Shown here one piece after another: positions 1 through 8,398 of a DNA stretch of 64,000 bases (its first letter is position 1; the number at the start of each line of letters is the position of its first letter). The notes beneath the pieces were generated by a model. The model ran no database searches and was not told where the DNA came from. It worked only from the letters and a program-made list of their open reading frames with translations. This DNA comes from Amycolatopsis sp. GM8 (GTDB taxonomy: Bacteria; Actinomycetota; Actinomycetes; Mycobacteriales; Pseudonocardiaceae), in contig NZ_JAJKFK010000007.1 in assembly GCF_021653975.1 (NCBI RefSeq), positions 1-64,000 on the forward strand, read 5' to 3'. The translations under genes and the position numbers were made by a program.

Positions 1-84
1 ACACGCCGGTTGCATTCAGCGTTGGGATACCGGCCACCACTCGAAGCGCTCGACGAATGGTTCACCAAACACCAAGCAGCATGA
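1..84 (+). CDS. C-terminal end of an IS3/IS481-type transposase, cut by the window edge
   Basis: Only the last 27 codons and a TGA stop are present. The translation contains RRLHSALGYRPP followed by LEALDEWF, the C-terminal end typical of rve (DDE) integrase-core transposases of the IS3/IS481 kind. The DDE catalytic residues lie outside the window, so it cannot be said whether the element is intact. The sequence after the stop to about 120 would hold the right end of the element, but its terminal repeat cannot be defined without the left end. Confidence 0.75.
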   Translation, partial: TRRLHSALGYRPPLEALDEWFTKHQAA

Positions 85-104
85 TACAGTCCGTTTGAGC
101 CGCG

Positions 105-119
105 TCCGAAATTTTCGGA
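105..119. terminator. Short inverted repeat after the transposase stop
   Basis: A perfect 7-1-7 inverted repeat (TCCGAAA, T, TTTCGGA) lies 20 bp after the transposase stop. It could be a weak terminator or part of the IS right end. There is no clear T-run, so the role is a guess. Confidence 0.3.
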
Positions 120-175
120 GCACATCAAAAGAGTGCCTTGACAAACCCGTCTTCCCGCAAGGGCGGCTTGGGATC

Positions 176-195
176 GGGGTGGGGGAGGGAGTGGG
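176..195 (+). other. G-quadruplex-type G-run tract
   Basis: Four G-runs of 3-5 bases are separated by 1-3 bases (GGGG, TG, GGGGG, A, GGG, AGT, GGG), which fits the G4 pattern. The tract begins with GATCGGGGTGGG, the same bases that close the right side of the junction elements near 16289 and 50860. It lies just downstream of the minus-strand ligase pseudogene. The role is unknown. Confidence 0.45.
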
Positions 196-220
196 CGGTG
201 GTGGCGGCTGGGCTGCGTTG

Positions 221-1389
221 TTAGCGCAGGTTTCGTTTCAGGATTTTTCCTGAGGCGTTTCTTGGTAGTTCGTTGGTGAAGCGGATTGCCTTCGGCACTT
301 TGAAGGGGGATAGGGTGGTTCGGGCGTGGGCGATCAGCTCTTCGGCGGTTACGTCCTTTTTGGACACGACCACTGCCGTGATGGCTTCGATCCATTTCTC
401 GTCTGGGACGCCGATCACCGCCACTTCGGCTACTGCCGGGTGGGTGTACAGGGCGTCCTCGACCTCGCGCGAAGCTACCAGGACGCCGCCGGTGTTGATC
501 ACGTCTTTGATTCGGTCCACGACGAAGATGTAGCCCTCATCGTCCTGACGGACGAGGTCGCCGGAGTGGAACCAACCGCCACGGAACGCGTCCGCCGTCT
601 CTTCCGGTTTGTCCCAGTAGCCTAGGCACAATTGCGGCGAGCGGTAGATCACCTCACCCAACTCGCCCGGTGGGACATCATTATCCTCACTGTCCACGAC
701 TCGCAACTCCACGAACAAGACCGGCTTTCCGGCGGAGTCCGGCCGCTGGTCATGATCGGCCGGGCCGAGAATCGTCGCGAGCGGGGCGATTTCCGATTGT
801 CCGAAACAATTGTAGAAACCCAGGTCCGGCATCGCGGAACGCAAGCGGGCGAGCACCGGGCCCGGCATGATCGAAGCACCGTAGTAAGCCTTGCGCAGCG
901 CGGGAAGTGGTGCGAAATCAGAATGGTTCGCGAGCGATCCGTGTCGGCGATCTCCACCTCGACGGACGGCACCGCACCGGACATCGCGTGCACCAGCAAC
1001 GAATCTTCGTGGTCCCGCAAAGGAATCACGCGCCCGCCCGGAATCCTGTCCGCCAGCGCGGGATCCGCCAGCATGACGGCACTCCCCGACTGGTCCAGCA
1101 GATACCGTAACTCGTCCCCGACCAGGTTGTAGTTGACCGGCACATGCACCAGCCCCGCCCGGGCACACGCCAGAAAACCGATCAGATAAGCATCCGAGTT
1201 CTTACCGTAAGCCGCGACGCGATCACCCTTGGTCAGCCCCAAGTCCAGCAAATACATGGCAGCACGGCTCACAGCATCATCAAGCTCCGCATAAGTCCAT
1301 TGCCGGTCCGCGAAACGCAACGCCGTTCGCCCGGGAACCCGCGCCGCGCTGCGCCGGAGGACGTCCGCGACGGTGCTGGAACGAATCAT
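221..1389 (-). pseudogene. Acyl-CoA synthetase (AMP-forming ligase), internally deleted and frameshifted
   Basis: The N-terminal part reads from ATG at 1389 to about 930 and is typical of fatty-acid CoA ligases (RFADRQWTYAELDDAVSRAA near the start, then YLLDQSG). The C-terminal part continues in another frame from about 933 to the TAA at 221 and carries LRKAYYGASIMP, GFYNCFGQSE, the hinge/Asp motif HSGDLV, VVDRIKDVINTGG and PRNASGKILKR. The join near 925-940 lacks the region that normally carries the TSGTTGxPKG AMP-binding loop. The two parts add up to about 385 residues against about 500 for the family, so roughly 80-115 codons are gone and the frame is shifted. No ligase activity is expected. 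It lies next to an IS fragment and is divergent from the GNAT gene. Confidence 0.88.
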
Positions 1390-1414
1390 GGCAAACCCCT
1401 CCAGGCGCCGATGC

Positions 1415-1420
1415 CATACT
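1415..1420 (+). promoter_or_regulatory. -10 box (CATACT) of a probable leaderless promoter
   Basis: CATACT lies 7 nt before the GTG at 1428 and no ribosome-binding site intervenes, which is the usual layout of actinobacterial leaderless genes. No -35 box is obvious. Confidence 0.4.
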
Positions 1421-1427
1421 CGGGTAC

Positions 1428-1874
1428 GTGATCCACATTAGACGTGCCACCGGAAAAGATGTCGAGCCGATCGTGGCCATGCTGGCCGACGACCACCTGG
1501 GCCGGCACCGCGAAACCCTCGACGATCTCGAGTCCTACCACCAGGCATTCGAAGCCATCGACGCGGATCCGAACCAGTTTCTCGCGATCGCCGAGGACGA
1601 CGGCGAGATCGTCGGGACACTGCAACTCACTTTCATTCCCGGACTTTCCCGCCAGGGCGCGACCCGCGCGCTCGTCGAGGGCGTGCGGGTTCGTGCCGAT
1701 CGTCGCGGCGGCGGGCTGGGCGCCCAGCTCATGCGGTGGGCTGTGGACGAAGCACGCGAACGCGGCTGCGCGCTCATACAGCTGACCACGGACGTCTCCC
1801 GCGTCGACGCACACCGGTTCTATCATCGCCTCGGCTTCGAACAGAGTCACCTGGGATTCAAGCTCTTGCTCTGA
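1428..1874 (+). CDS. GNAT family N-acetyltransferase
   Basis: A 148-aa single-domain acetyltransferase. The acetyl-CoA pyrophosphate loop (motif A) is RRGGGLGAQL at residues 92-101, followed by the motif B helix with DAHRFYHRLGFE at 127-138. The substrate cannot be read from the sequence. The GTG start follows a -10-like box directly, so the mRNA is probably leaderless. It is divergent from the ligase pseudogene with 38 bp between the starts and stands alone before the STAS-HATPase gene. Confidence 0.88.
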   Translation: MIHIRRATGKDVEPIVAMLADDHLGRHRETLDDLESYHQAFEAIDADPNQFLAIAEDDGEIVGTLQLTFIPGLSRQGATRALVEGVRVRADRRGGGLGAQLMRWAVDEARERGCALIQLTTDVSRVDAHRFYHRLGFEQSHLGFKLLL

Positions 1875-1948
1875 AATGTTTCGCTTAGCGACGCCACGAT
1901 GCGGGTACCCTCCTATTTAGTCCCAGCCCGCGTGGGAGGGCGCCATTC

Positions 1949-2752
1949 ATGACGAAGGAAGCCGGCCGCGTCGAGATCACACATGAGGAACTCGACGGAT
2001 GTCTGGTCGTGTACCTCGACGGGACCCTCGACTCGCTCACCTACGGAGCCGTCCGCGACTCACTGCTCACGCTGGCGCTCGAAGAACCCCGCGCCATCAT
2101 CGCGGTGCTGAGCCGCCTCGACGTCGGGCACGAATCGTTCCTCGGCGTCTTCTCCTCGGTCTGGATGCGGGTCAATGAATGGCCCGACGTCCCGATCTTC
2201 CTGGTCACCACCGACAACGACCGCCGCACCATGCTCGCCCACAGCGCGATCGCCAGATTCGTCCCCGTGCACGCCGGTATCGCCCAGGCGATCGGCGCGG
2301 CGAAAGGCGGTTCGCCACGCCGCCGCCGGCTGGCGGTCTACCCGCCCGTGCTGATGGTCTCGGCGTCGGCCCGCGACTTCGTCCGGGAAACCTGCCAGGC
2401 GTGGCAGCTCGAGGCGTGGACCGCGGACGCGCTGTGCCTCGCTTCAGAACTGGTCGAGAACGCCATTGAGCACGCCCGGACCGATCTGGAGCTCCGCCTG
2501 GAACTACACCGCGGCACACTCGCGATCGCCGTGCGCGACGGCAACCCGGCGCATCCCGTGCTGCGGCAAGGCCACGGCGGCCGCCCACACGGCTACGGCC
2601 TGCAGATCGTCGCCGACCTCGCGAAGGCGTGGGGCTGCTTGCCGGACAGGCACGGCGGCAAGGTCACCTGGGCGGTACTGACCGCCGGTCCTCGCTGGCT
2701 CGAGCGCCATCCAGCGTGGCCGGTCCCGGCCGAGCACCCCTGGCCGCGATGA
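1949..2752 (+). CDS. STAS-like plus HATPase (RsbW-type) fusion, probable anti-sigma pathway regulator
   Basis: 267 aa with two modules. Residues about 6-110 resemble a STAS/anti-sigma-antagonist fold (GCLVVYLDGTLDS). Residues about 138-255 are a serine-kinase-type HATPase: N box ELVENAIEHA at 167-176, G1 box VRDGNP at 195-200 and G2 region GRPHGYGLQIV at 211-221. RsbW-type proteins bind sigma factors and phosphorylate STAS antagonists; here kinase and STAS-like parts are in one chain. No sigma factor gene is adjacent. The start is ATG at 1949 behind a GGGAGG sequence. The stop is one base from the mnmA stop on the other strand. Confidence 0.8.
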   Translation: MTKEAGRVEITHEELDGCLVVYLDGTLDSLTYGAVRDSLLTLALEEPRAIIAVLSRLDVGHESFLGVFSSVWMRVNEWPDVPIFLVTTDNDRRTMLAHSAIARFVPVHAGIAQAIGAAKGGSPRRRRLAVYPPVLMVSASARDFVRETCQAWQLEAWTADALCLASELVENAIEHARTDLELRLELHRGTLAIAVRDGNPAHPVLRQGHGGRPHGYGLQIVADLAKAWGCLPDRHGGKVTWAVLTAGPRWLERHPAWPVPAEHPWPR

Positions 2753-2753
2753 C

Positions 2754-3845
2754 TCAGGCCGCGGTGCGGGCGATCTTCGCGCTGCCCAGCACCAGATCGC
2801 CCCGCGCGTCGGGCCGGTAGAGCACGACGACCTGGCCGGGCGCGACACCCTGCAGCGGCTCCCGCAGCTGGATCCGCACTTCGCCGTGCACGACCTCCGC
2901 GACCGCTTCGGCCGTCCCGCCGTGGGCCCGCACCTGGATCACGCACTCGGTCGGCCCGTCGAGCGGACGCTCACCGGGCCAGATGGGGCGGTCGGCCTCG
3001 ATCTCGCGCACCGCCAGCCGGTCCGCCGAACCGACCGTCACCGTGCCGGACACGGGTTCCAGCGACAGCACGTACCGCGGCTTGCCGTCCGCGGCGGGGT
3101 GCTCGACGCCGAGGCCCTTGCGCTGGCCGATGGTGAAGCCGTGCACGCCCGTGTGCCGCCCGAGCACGGCGCCGGTCTCGGCGTCGACCAGGTCGCCCGG
3201 GCGCTCGCCGAGGCGGCGCTCCAGGAACTTCTTCGTGTCCCCGTCCGGGATGAAGCAGATGTCGTGGCTGTCGGGCTTGTGCGCGACGGCGAGCCGGCGG
3301 CGCTCCGCCTCGGCCCGCACATCGGTCTTGTGCGAGTCGCCCAGCGGGAACATCGAATGCCGCAGCTGCTCGGGCGTCAGCGACGCGAGCACGTACGACT
3401 GGTCCTTGCCGTTGTCGGCGCTGCGCCGCAGCTCCGGCACACCGTCCACATGCGACAGACGCGCGTAGTGCCCGGTGGCGACCGCGTCGAAGCCCAGCGC
3501 GATCGCCTTGTCCAGCAGCGCCTCGAACTTGATCTTCTCGTTGCAGGTCACGCACGGGTTCGGGGTCCGGCCCGCGGCGTACTCGCCGACGAAGCTCTCG
3601 ATCACCTCTTCGGTGAACCGCTCGGCGAAATCCCAGACATAGAAGGGAATCCCGAGGATGTCGGCGGCGCGGCGCGCGTCGTGCGAGTCCTCGATCGTGC
3701 AGCAGCCCCGCGAACCGGTGCGCAGCGTGCCAGGTTTCGCGGACAGGGCCAGGTGCACGCCCACCACGTCATGTCCCGCGTCCACCGCACGCGCGGCGGC
3801 GACGGCCGAGTCCACTCCCCCGCTCATCGCGGCCAGTACCCGCAT
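2754..3845 (-). CDS. mnmA: tRNA-specific 2-thiouridylase MnmA
   Basis: 363 aa. It adenylates and thiolates U34 of Lys, Glu and Gln tRNAs. The PP-loop ATP site is SGGVDSA at 8-14. The two catalytic cysteines are C98 in PNPCVTC and C197 in DICFIPDG, matching the E. coli pair, and GQRKGLG and the C-terminal barrel follow. The ATG at 3845 shares one base with the TGA of the upstream cysteine desulfurase, so the sulfur donor and the thiolase are co-translated. Longer upstream reading in this frame is only the shadow of the desulfurase gene. M. tuberculosis has the same pair (Rv3024c-Rv3025c). Confidence 0.97.
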   Translation of the reverse strand: MRVLAAMSGGVDSAVAAARAVDAGHDVVGVHLALSAKPGTLRTGSRGCCTIEDSHDARRAADILGIPFYVWDFAERFTEEVIESFVGEYAAGRTPNPCVTCNEKIKFEALLDKAIALGFDAVATGHYARLSHVDGVPELRRSADNGKDQSYVLASLTPEQLRHSMFPLGDSHKTDVRAEAERRRLAVAHKPDSHDICFIPDGDTKKFLERRLGERPGDLVDAETGAVLGRHTGVHGFTIGQRKGLGVEHPAADGKPRYVLSLEPVSGTVTVGSADRLAVREIEADRPIWPGERPLDGPTECVIQVRAHGGTAEAVAEVVHGEVRIQLREPLQGVAPGQVVVLYRPDARGDLVLGSAKIARTAA

Positions 3846-5032
3846 CACGCCCCCTTCCGCATTCCGGTCAGCCCGGCCTGGCGCGCCCGCGCGACGACCG
3901 CGCCGATCTCCCGCGCCACGGCCGCCACGTCTTCGCGCGTCGTGGTGTGCCCGAGCGAGAACCGCAGCGAACAGCGCGCGTCCGTCGGATCCGCGCCCAT
4001 GGCCAGCAGAACGTGGCTCGGCTGCGCGACCCCGGCGGTGCACGCCGACCCGGTCGAGCACTCGATTCCCTTGGCATCCAACAACATCAGCAGGCTGTCG
4101 CCCGCGCAGCCGGAGAACGTGAAGTGCGCGTTGCCGGGCAGCCGGTCCTCGCCGGGCGGCGGCCCGTTGAGCACCGCGTCCGGCACCTCGCGGCGGATCG
4201 CGTCGATCAGCTCGTCCCGCAGCCCCGCGATCTCCGCGGCCCGCGCGCGCTGCTCGCCGACACTGATCCGCACGGCCGTGGCAAACGCGTGGATCGCGGG
4301 CACGTCGAGGGTGCCGGACCGGACGTCGCGTTCCTGCCCGCCGCCGTGCAGCAGCGGCATGCATTCGGTGTCACGCGCCAGCAGCAGCGCCGCGACGCCG
4401 TACGGCCCGCCGAGCTTGTGGCCGGTCAGGGTCAGCGCGCTGGTGCCACTCGCGGCGAAGTCGATCGGCACGCCGCCCACCGCCTGCACCGCGTCGGTGT
4501 GCAGTGGGATCTCGTGCTCGGCGCAGATCCCGGCCAGCTCGGCCATCGGGTTGATGGTGCCGACCTCGTTGTTCGCCCACATGACGGTGACCAGCGCGAC
4601 GTCCGACGGGTCCTGCTCGACGGCCTTGCGCAGCGTCTCCGGCAGCACCCGGCCGTGCGCGTCCACCTCCAGCCAGGTCACCTCGGCGCCGGCCTCGTCC
4701 TCCAGCCACTGCACGGCGTCCAGCACGGCGTGATGCTCGACGACGCTCGCGATGACCCGCTTACGGGCCGGATCGGCGTGCCGGCGTGCCCAGTAGATGC
4801 CCTTTACGGCCAGATTGTCGCTTTCCGTGCCGCCGCCGGTGAAGATCACCTCGGACGGCCGGGCGCCCATCGCCTCGGCGATCGCCTCACGCGCCTCCTC
4901 GACCATCCGCCGCGCCCGCCGGCCCGAGGAATGCAGCGAGGAAGCATTGCCCACGGTGGACAGCGCTTCGCTCATCGCCGCAATGGCTTCGGGCAACATC
5001 GGAGTGGTTGCCGCATGGTCGAGATAGGTCAT
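3845..5032 (-). CDS. Cysteine desulfurase, IscS/NifS family
   Basis: 395 aa, PLP-dependent release of sulfur from L-cysteine as enzyme persulfide. The N-terminal [11 protein letters not shown] is typical. The PLP lysine is K206 in TGHKLGGP, with HTDAVQ at 178-183. The catalytic cysteine is C331 in STGSACTAG. Its position directly upstream of mnmA (TGATG overlap) points to tRNA 2-thiolation as its main task, although supply to Fe-S assembly is also possible. It starts at ATG 5032, 26 bp from the stop of the MFS gene, so read-through from that gene is possible. Confidence 0.95.
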   Translation of the reverse strand: MTYLDHAATTPMLPEAIAAMSEALSTVGNASSLHSSGRRARRMVEEAREAIAEAMGARPSEVIFTGGGTESDNLAVKGIYWARRHADPARKRVIASVVEHHAVLDAVQWLEDEAGAEVTWLEVDAHGRVLPETLRKAVEQDPSDVALVTVMWANNEVGTINPMAELAGICAEHEIPLHTDAVQAVGGVPIDFAASGTSALTLTGHKLGGPYGVAALLLARDTECMPLLHGGGQERDVRSGTLDVPAIHAFATAVRISVGEQRARAAEIAGLRDELIDAIRREVPDAVLNGPPPGEDRLPGNAHFTFSGCAGDSLLMLLDAKGIECSTGSACTAGVAQPSHVLLAMGADPTDARCSLRFSLGHTTTREDVAAVAREIGAVVARARQAGLTGMRKGA

Positions 5033-5058
5033 CGCCTCCCCAGAGTAGTCTGTCCAAT

Positions 5059-6414
5059 TCACTCGCGGGTGGGCCACCGCCGGGTGATGAAAATGCCGAG
5101 CAGTGCGATCCCGGTCAGCACTGTGGCCAGTGCCACAACGGCATTCGACGGGTGCGCCGCGGAGGCCAGCAACCCGAGCAGCACACCGCCGAGACCCACC
5201 GTGAGCGCCGAACCGACCCACTCCCCCAGCTGCATCGCGGACGTGTTGAACCCGCGTTCGGCGACCGGCGAGAACCGGAACAGCAGCACGGTGATCGCCG
5301 GGTAGCCGGTGCCCATCCCGGCGCCGCCGATCACGCCGGCCACGAACGCGACCCAGCCCGGGAACCACGGCTGCGAAACGAACCCCAGCAGCACGAGCGA
5401 AACGGCGACGAGCACGAACCCGATCCGTAACGAGGCTTCGCGGGACCAGTCCGGGTTGCGCCCCTGCACCGCGGACGCGGCCGACCAGCCGAGCGCGGCC
5501 ACCGTCAGCGGCAGCCCGGCCAGCGCCGGCGAGTAGCCGTGCACCTGCGCCATCGTCAACGGCAGGTACGCCTCCATGCCCGTGTAGGCGCCGCCCAGGA
5601 GGGCACGTGACGCGACCACCGTCGGCAGGCCGAGCCGCGCGGTCACCGTTCCGGGTGGCAGGAGCTTGCGCAAAGCGAAACAGAGAGCGACGAAACCGCC
5701 TGCGCCGTAAGCGATCGCGAGCGGTGACGGGTGCTGCGCCGCCCAGGTGAGCGCGGCGACGCCGAGCGCGGCGGAGAAGGCGGCCGCGGTGCTCGCGCCC
5801 CGTTGCCGCTCCGCGGGTTCCGGCGGGCCGAGGCGGCGGGAGATCGGGATCAGCAGGACGAGCCCCAGCAGCGCGAGCGGTACGAGACCGAGGAAAACCC
5901 AGCGCCAGCCGAACTGCTGGGTGATCAGGCCCGCGATCGACGGGCCGATCACCGCCGGCAGGATCCAGGCGGCCGCGTTCGCGGCGTACATCACCGGGCG
6001 CTCGCGATCGGTGTAGACCAGTGCGATCAGCAGCGACACGGCGACGAGCACGGTGCCCGCGCCGAGGCCCTGCAGCACGCGGCCGCCCAGCAGCATCGCC
6101 ATGTTCTGCGCGTTCCCGCAGAGGACCAGGCCGGCGAGGAAGATCGCGGGCCCGGCGATGAGCGCCAGCGACGGGCCGCGGCGGTCGCACCACCTGCCGG
6201 ACAGGACGGTCGCGATCACGCTCGCGATGAGGAACGCGGTGAAGGGCCAGGAATACAGCGCCTGACCGTCGAGTGCGGCGACGAGCGTCGGCATCGCGGT
6301 GGCGACACCCATGCTCTCGAACGCGATGAGGGTCACGACCAAAAGACTGGCAACGGTGATGGTGCGATGCGCGGGCGTCCACAGCACCCCGCGTCCCCGC
6401 TCGGCGACGATCAC
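5059..6414 (-). CDS. MFS transporter behind a MerR-type promoter
   Basis: About 451 aa with 12-14 hydrophobic segments. GRWCDRRG between early helices is the cytoplasmic MFS loop motif and [10 protein letters not shown] resembles the conserved motif of drug:H+ antiporters, so an exporter is likely. The reading frame extends to a TTG at 6429, but the promoter places the transcription start at about 6414, where a GTG lies ([12 protein letters not shown]). I therefore take GTG 6414 as a leaderless start. The promoter has the MerR architecture with a 19-bp spacer, suggesting induction by a metal, oxidant or drug. No merR gene lies nearby. Confidence 0.85.
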   Translation of the reverse strand: MIVAERGRGVLWTPAHRTITVASLLVVTLIAFESMGVATAMPTLVAALDGQALYSWPFTAFLIASVIATVLSGRWCDRRGPSLALIAGPAIFLAGLVLCGNAQNMAMLLGGRVLQGLGAGTVLVAVSLLIALVYTDRERPVMYAANAAAWILPAVIGPSIAGLITQQFGWRWVFLGLVPLALLGLVLLIPISRRLGPPEPAERQRGASTAAAFSAALGVAALTWAAQHPSPLAIAYGAGGFVALCFALRKLLPPGTVTARLGLPTVVASRALLGGAYTGMEAYLPLTMAQVHGYSPALAGLPLTVAALGWSAASAVQGRNPDWSREASLRIGFVLVAVSLVLLGFVSQPWFPGWVAFVAGVIGGAGMGTGYPAITVLLFRFSPVAERGFNTSAMQLGEWVGSALTVGLGGVLLGLLASAAHPSNAVVALATVLTGIALLGIFITRRWPTRE

Positions 6415-6420
6415 ACCTTC

Positions 6421-6451
6421 ACCCTGCAACCTCCACCACGGTGGAGGTCAA
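6421..6451 (-). promoter_or_regulatory. MerR-type promoter/operator of the MFS gene
   Basis: On the minus strand there is TTGACC (6451-6446), a 19-nt spacer, then CAGGGT (6426-6421). A 9-2-9 inverted repeat, ACCTCCACC with GGTGGAGGT, fills 6448-6429 between and across the two boxes. A 19-bp spacer with a dyad between -35 and -10 is the hallmark of promoters activated by MerR-family regulators through DNA distortion. A transcript starting 7 nt after the -10 would begin at the GTG at 6414. Confidence 0.75.
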
Positions 6452-6468
6452 GCGCATTTCCTTGCCAC

Positions 6469-6599
6469 CAACGTCGAACTCACTGTCGTGAGCGTCGGAC
6501 TCGCCGTCCTGAGTGTCGGACTCGCGGGGGCCCGCGCGAGTCGGACGGTCAGGACGCCGAGTTGTGCGCTGGGGACGGCGAGTTGTGCGGTCGGGGCGG
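6469..6599. repeat. Class I 21-bp-period repeats with inverted copies
   Basis: Imperfect 21-bp units with the core GTCGGACTCGC appear first in one polarity, then in the opposite polarity (GCGAGTCGGAC, GGCGAGTTGTGC). The pair at 6515-6526 and 6535-6546 forms a 12-nt stem with one mismatch. The array ends at the stop codon of plsC (6600) and fills the gap before the MFS promoter. It may act as a terminator for plsC. The same family occurs at 21819-21990, 34412-34558 and 60738-60840. Confidence 0.75.
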
Positions 6600-7478
6600 C
6601 TAGAGGCCCGCGAGTTCGGCGTGGGCCGGGGCCGGGCCGGCGGAGTCCCGGCGCTGCCGTGGCAGCTGGGCGTGGCCGAGTGCGGAGTGGACGGCGGACT
6701 CGGCCAGCTGGGCGAGTTCCCGGCGGTCGGTGGCGCGGCCGGGCGCGATCTCCTCGCACACGAACACTTCCAGCACCAGCCCGCGCAACCGGGCGACCCG
6801 CAGGAGCGAGTCGATCAGCGACTCCGGGCCGATGAACGCCGGCTGCGTCGTCTCCCGCCCGTCGGCGAGGCGGTAGCGCAGGGCGAGCGGCCGCACCGGC
6901 ACCCCACCGTCGATCGCCGCCTGGAACGTCGCGGAGGTGAACCGCCCGGACGCGAGCCCGCACCAGGTCGTCCCCTCCGGCGTGACGCTCACCAGCGAAC
7001 CGCCGCGCAGGGCGTCGGCCAGCTTCGTCATCGTGGCGGGCAACGTGGAAAGCCGCTCCCGGTCGAGGAAGATGCTGCCACCGCGCGCGACCAGGCCACC
7101 GAGCACCGGCCAGTCCGCGATCTCCTGCTTGGCCAGCGCGAGCATCGGCCGGATCGCGTTGATCGCGACGATGTCCAGCCACGAGATGTGGTTGTTCACG
7201 ACGAGCGCCCCGCGCCCGGGCTCGGAGCGCCGGAAGTCCTTGCCGCCGTGCACCACCAGCCGGACGCCGAACGCCCGCAGCACCGAGGAGAAGATCAGGC
7301 GCGCCAACGGTTCCCGCAGGCCGCTGAACGCCAGCAGCGGGCTGGCGACCACCGCGGACAGCACTACGCCGACCGCCGAGCCGATCCGCAGCACGCGCTG
7401 CGGGAACGGGACCGTCGGGGCGCCGGGAGTCAAGCAGGCGTCACCGCACGGCGACGCCGGCATCCAGGCGTGGCTCAT
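6600..7478 (-). CDS. 1-acyl-glycerol-3-phosphate-type acyltransferase (PlsC/OlsA-like)
   Basis: 292 aa, membrane-associated acyltransferase. Catalytic HX4D is in NHISWLD at 96-102 (H97, D102), the acceptor-binding motif is around SIFLDRERL at 135-143, and PEGT is at 167-170. A hydrophobic segment at about 33-52 anchors it. Its ATG at 7478 overlaps the stop of the OlsB-like gene (ATGA), so the two are translationally coupled. In bacteria an OlsB N-acyltransferase paired with a PlsC-type O-acyltransferase makes ornithine lipid, so this is probably OlsA, but ordinary lysophosphatidic acid acylation cannot be excluded. The order matches M. tuberculosis Rv3026c-Rv3027c. Confidence 0.87.
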   Translation of the reverse strand: MSHAWMPASPCGDACLTPGAPTVPFPQRVLRIGSAVGVVLSAVVASPLLAFSGLREPLARLIFSSVLRAFGVRLVVHGGKDFRRSEPGRGALVVNNHISWLDIVAINAIRPMLALAKQEIADWPVLGGLVARGGSIFLDRERLSTLPATMTKLADALRGGSLVSVTPEGTTWCGLASGRFTSATFQAAIDGGVPVRPLALRYRLADGRETTQPAFIGPESLIDSLLRVARLRGLVLEVFVCEEIAPGRATDRRELAQLAESAVHSALGHAQLPRQRRDSAGPAPAHAELAGL

Positions 7479-8245
7479 TCCCCGGTCCCGAGGAAGAACT
7501 TGAGGTAGCGCTCGTCGACGTTGTGCAGGTCGAGCAGGGTGAAGAAGTCCGCGACCCCGAAGTCCGGGTCGTGCGCGGGCGGGCCGCACACCTTCGCGCC
7601 CAGCCGCGTGTAGCCCTTGATCAGCGGCGGCAGCAGGGCCCGCGACGGCCGGGCGATTTCCGAGCTGTCCCAAGGGTTCAGCGGCGTGACCCGCTGCTCG
7701 TCGGGCGCGTAGTGCTTGGCCTTGATGGTGTCCCACACCCCGGCGGCGAAGCTGCCGCCGTCGGCGAGCGCGACCGACGCGCAGCCGGCGAGGTAGCGGT
7801 GCCCGGCGAGCAGCATGTACCGGCCGATGCCGGCCCAGACCAGGCTCACCACGGCACCGGTCCGGTGGTCGGGGTGCACGCACGAACGGCCGGTCTCGAC
7901 GAGCGAGGGCCGCAGCCCGGCGAGATTCGTCAGGTCGAATTCGGTGTCGGAATACAGCTGGCCGGCCGCAGCCGCGCGATCCGGCGGCAGCATCCGGTAG
8001 GTGCCGACGATCTCGCCGCTGTTGTCCTCCCGCACGACCAGGTGGTCGCAGAACGCGTCGAATCTGTCCACATCGAGTCCGGGCTGTTCCGAGTGGAGCT
8101 CGGCACCCATCTCACCTGCGAAGACGGCATGGCGAAGCCGTTGCGCGGCAACGACTTCATCGGACTCGGAGGCGACGAGCAGCGAGTAGTGGGGACCACC
8201 ATCGGACTGCGCGTCGCTGCTGACGAGTAGCTGTGACCGCGTCAT
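7475..8245 (-). CDS. GNAT/hemolysin-type acyltransferase, OlsB-like
   Basis: 256 aa from ATG 8245 (MTRSQLLVSS). The family (Acetyltransf_5, hemolysin-like) contains OlsB, which moves a 3-hydroxyacyl group from ACP to ornithine. Visible motifs are RLRHAVFAGEMG near residue 37 and ETGRSCVHPDHRTG in the centre. It is the first gene of a two-gene operon with plsC (4-bp overlap), which supports ornithine-lipid or another lyso-lipid synthesis. Residues upstream of 8245 in the same frame are not typical of the family and overlap the probable promoter region. Confidence 0.8.
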   Translation of the reverse strand: MTRSQLLVSSDAQSDGGPHYSLLVASESDEVVAAQRLRHAVFAGEMGAELHSEQPGLDVDRFDAFCDHLVVREDNSGEIVGTYRMLPPDRAAAAGQLYSDTEFDLTNLAGLRPSLVETGRSCVHPDHRTGAVVSLVWAGIGRYMLLAGHRYLAGCASVALADGGSFAAGVWDTIKAKHYAPDEQRVTPLNPWDSSEIARPSRALLPPLIKGYTRLGAKVCGPPAHDPDFGVADFFTLLDLHNVDERYLKFFLGTGE

Positions 8246-8348
8246 ACCCCAGGTGTACCTGCGGGTGGGAAAAGACGAGGACCCCCCGGGGATGTCCACT
8301 CCGTGCACTTTATGTGAATACCGGGTTCTCAGGCTTCTCTCAGGTAAA

Positions 8349-8385
8349 CGAAGGGCCCTCCCGGACAAGCCGGAAGGGCCCTTCG
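8349..8385 (-). terminator. Strong hairpin terminator after etfA
   Basis: A long GC-rich hairpin with arms CGAAGGGCCCTCCCGG and CCGGAAGGGCCCTTCG lies just after the etfA stop. It lacks a clear T-run. It separates etfBA from the OlsB-like gene on the same strand. Confidence 0.75.
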
Positions 8386-8398
8386 ATCGGGTGAGAAC

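Noticed and set aside
2886-4733. Long plus-strand open frame opposite mnmA and the cysteine desulfurase
   Set aside because: It is the antisense shadow of two well-supported genes in high-GC DNA and has no recognisable domain.
3845-6382. Single 845-codon minus-strand frame joining antisense MFS sequence to the cysteine desulfurase
   Set aside because: The first half is out of frame with the MFS gene and has arginine-rich shadow composition; the desulfurase starts at ATG 5032.
8349-8385. Operator in place of terminator
   Set aside because: The arms are long, GC-rich and placed directly after the etfA stop, which fits a terminator better; no promoter overlaps it.
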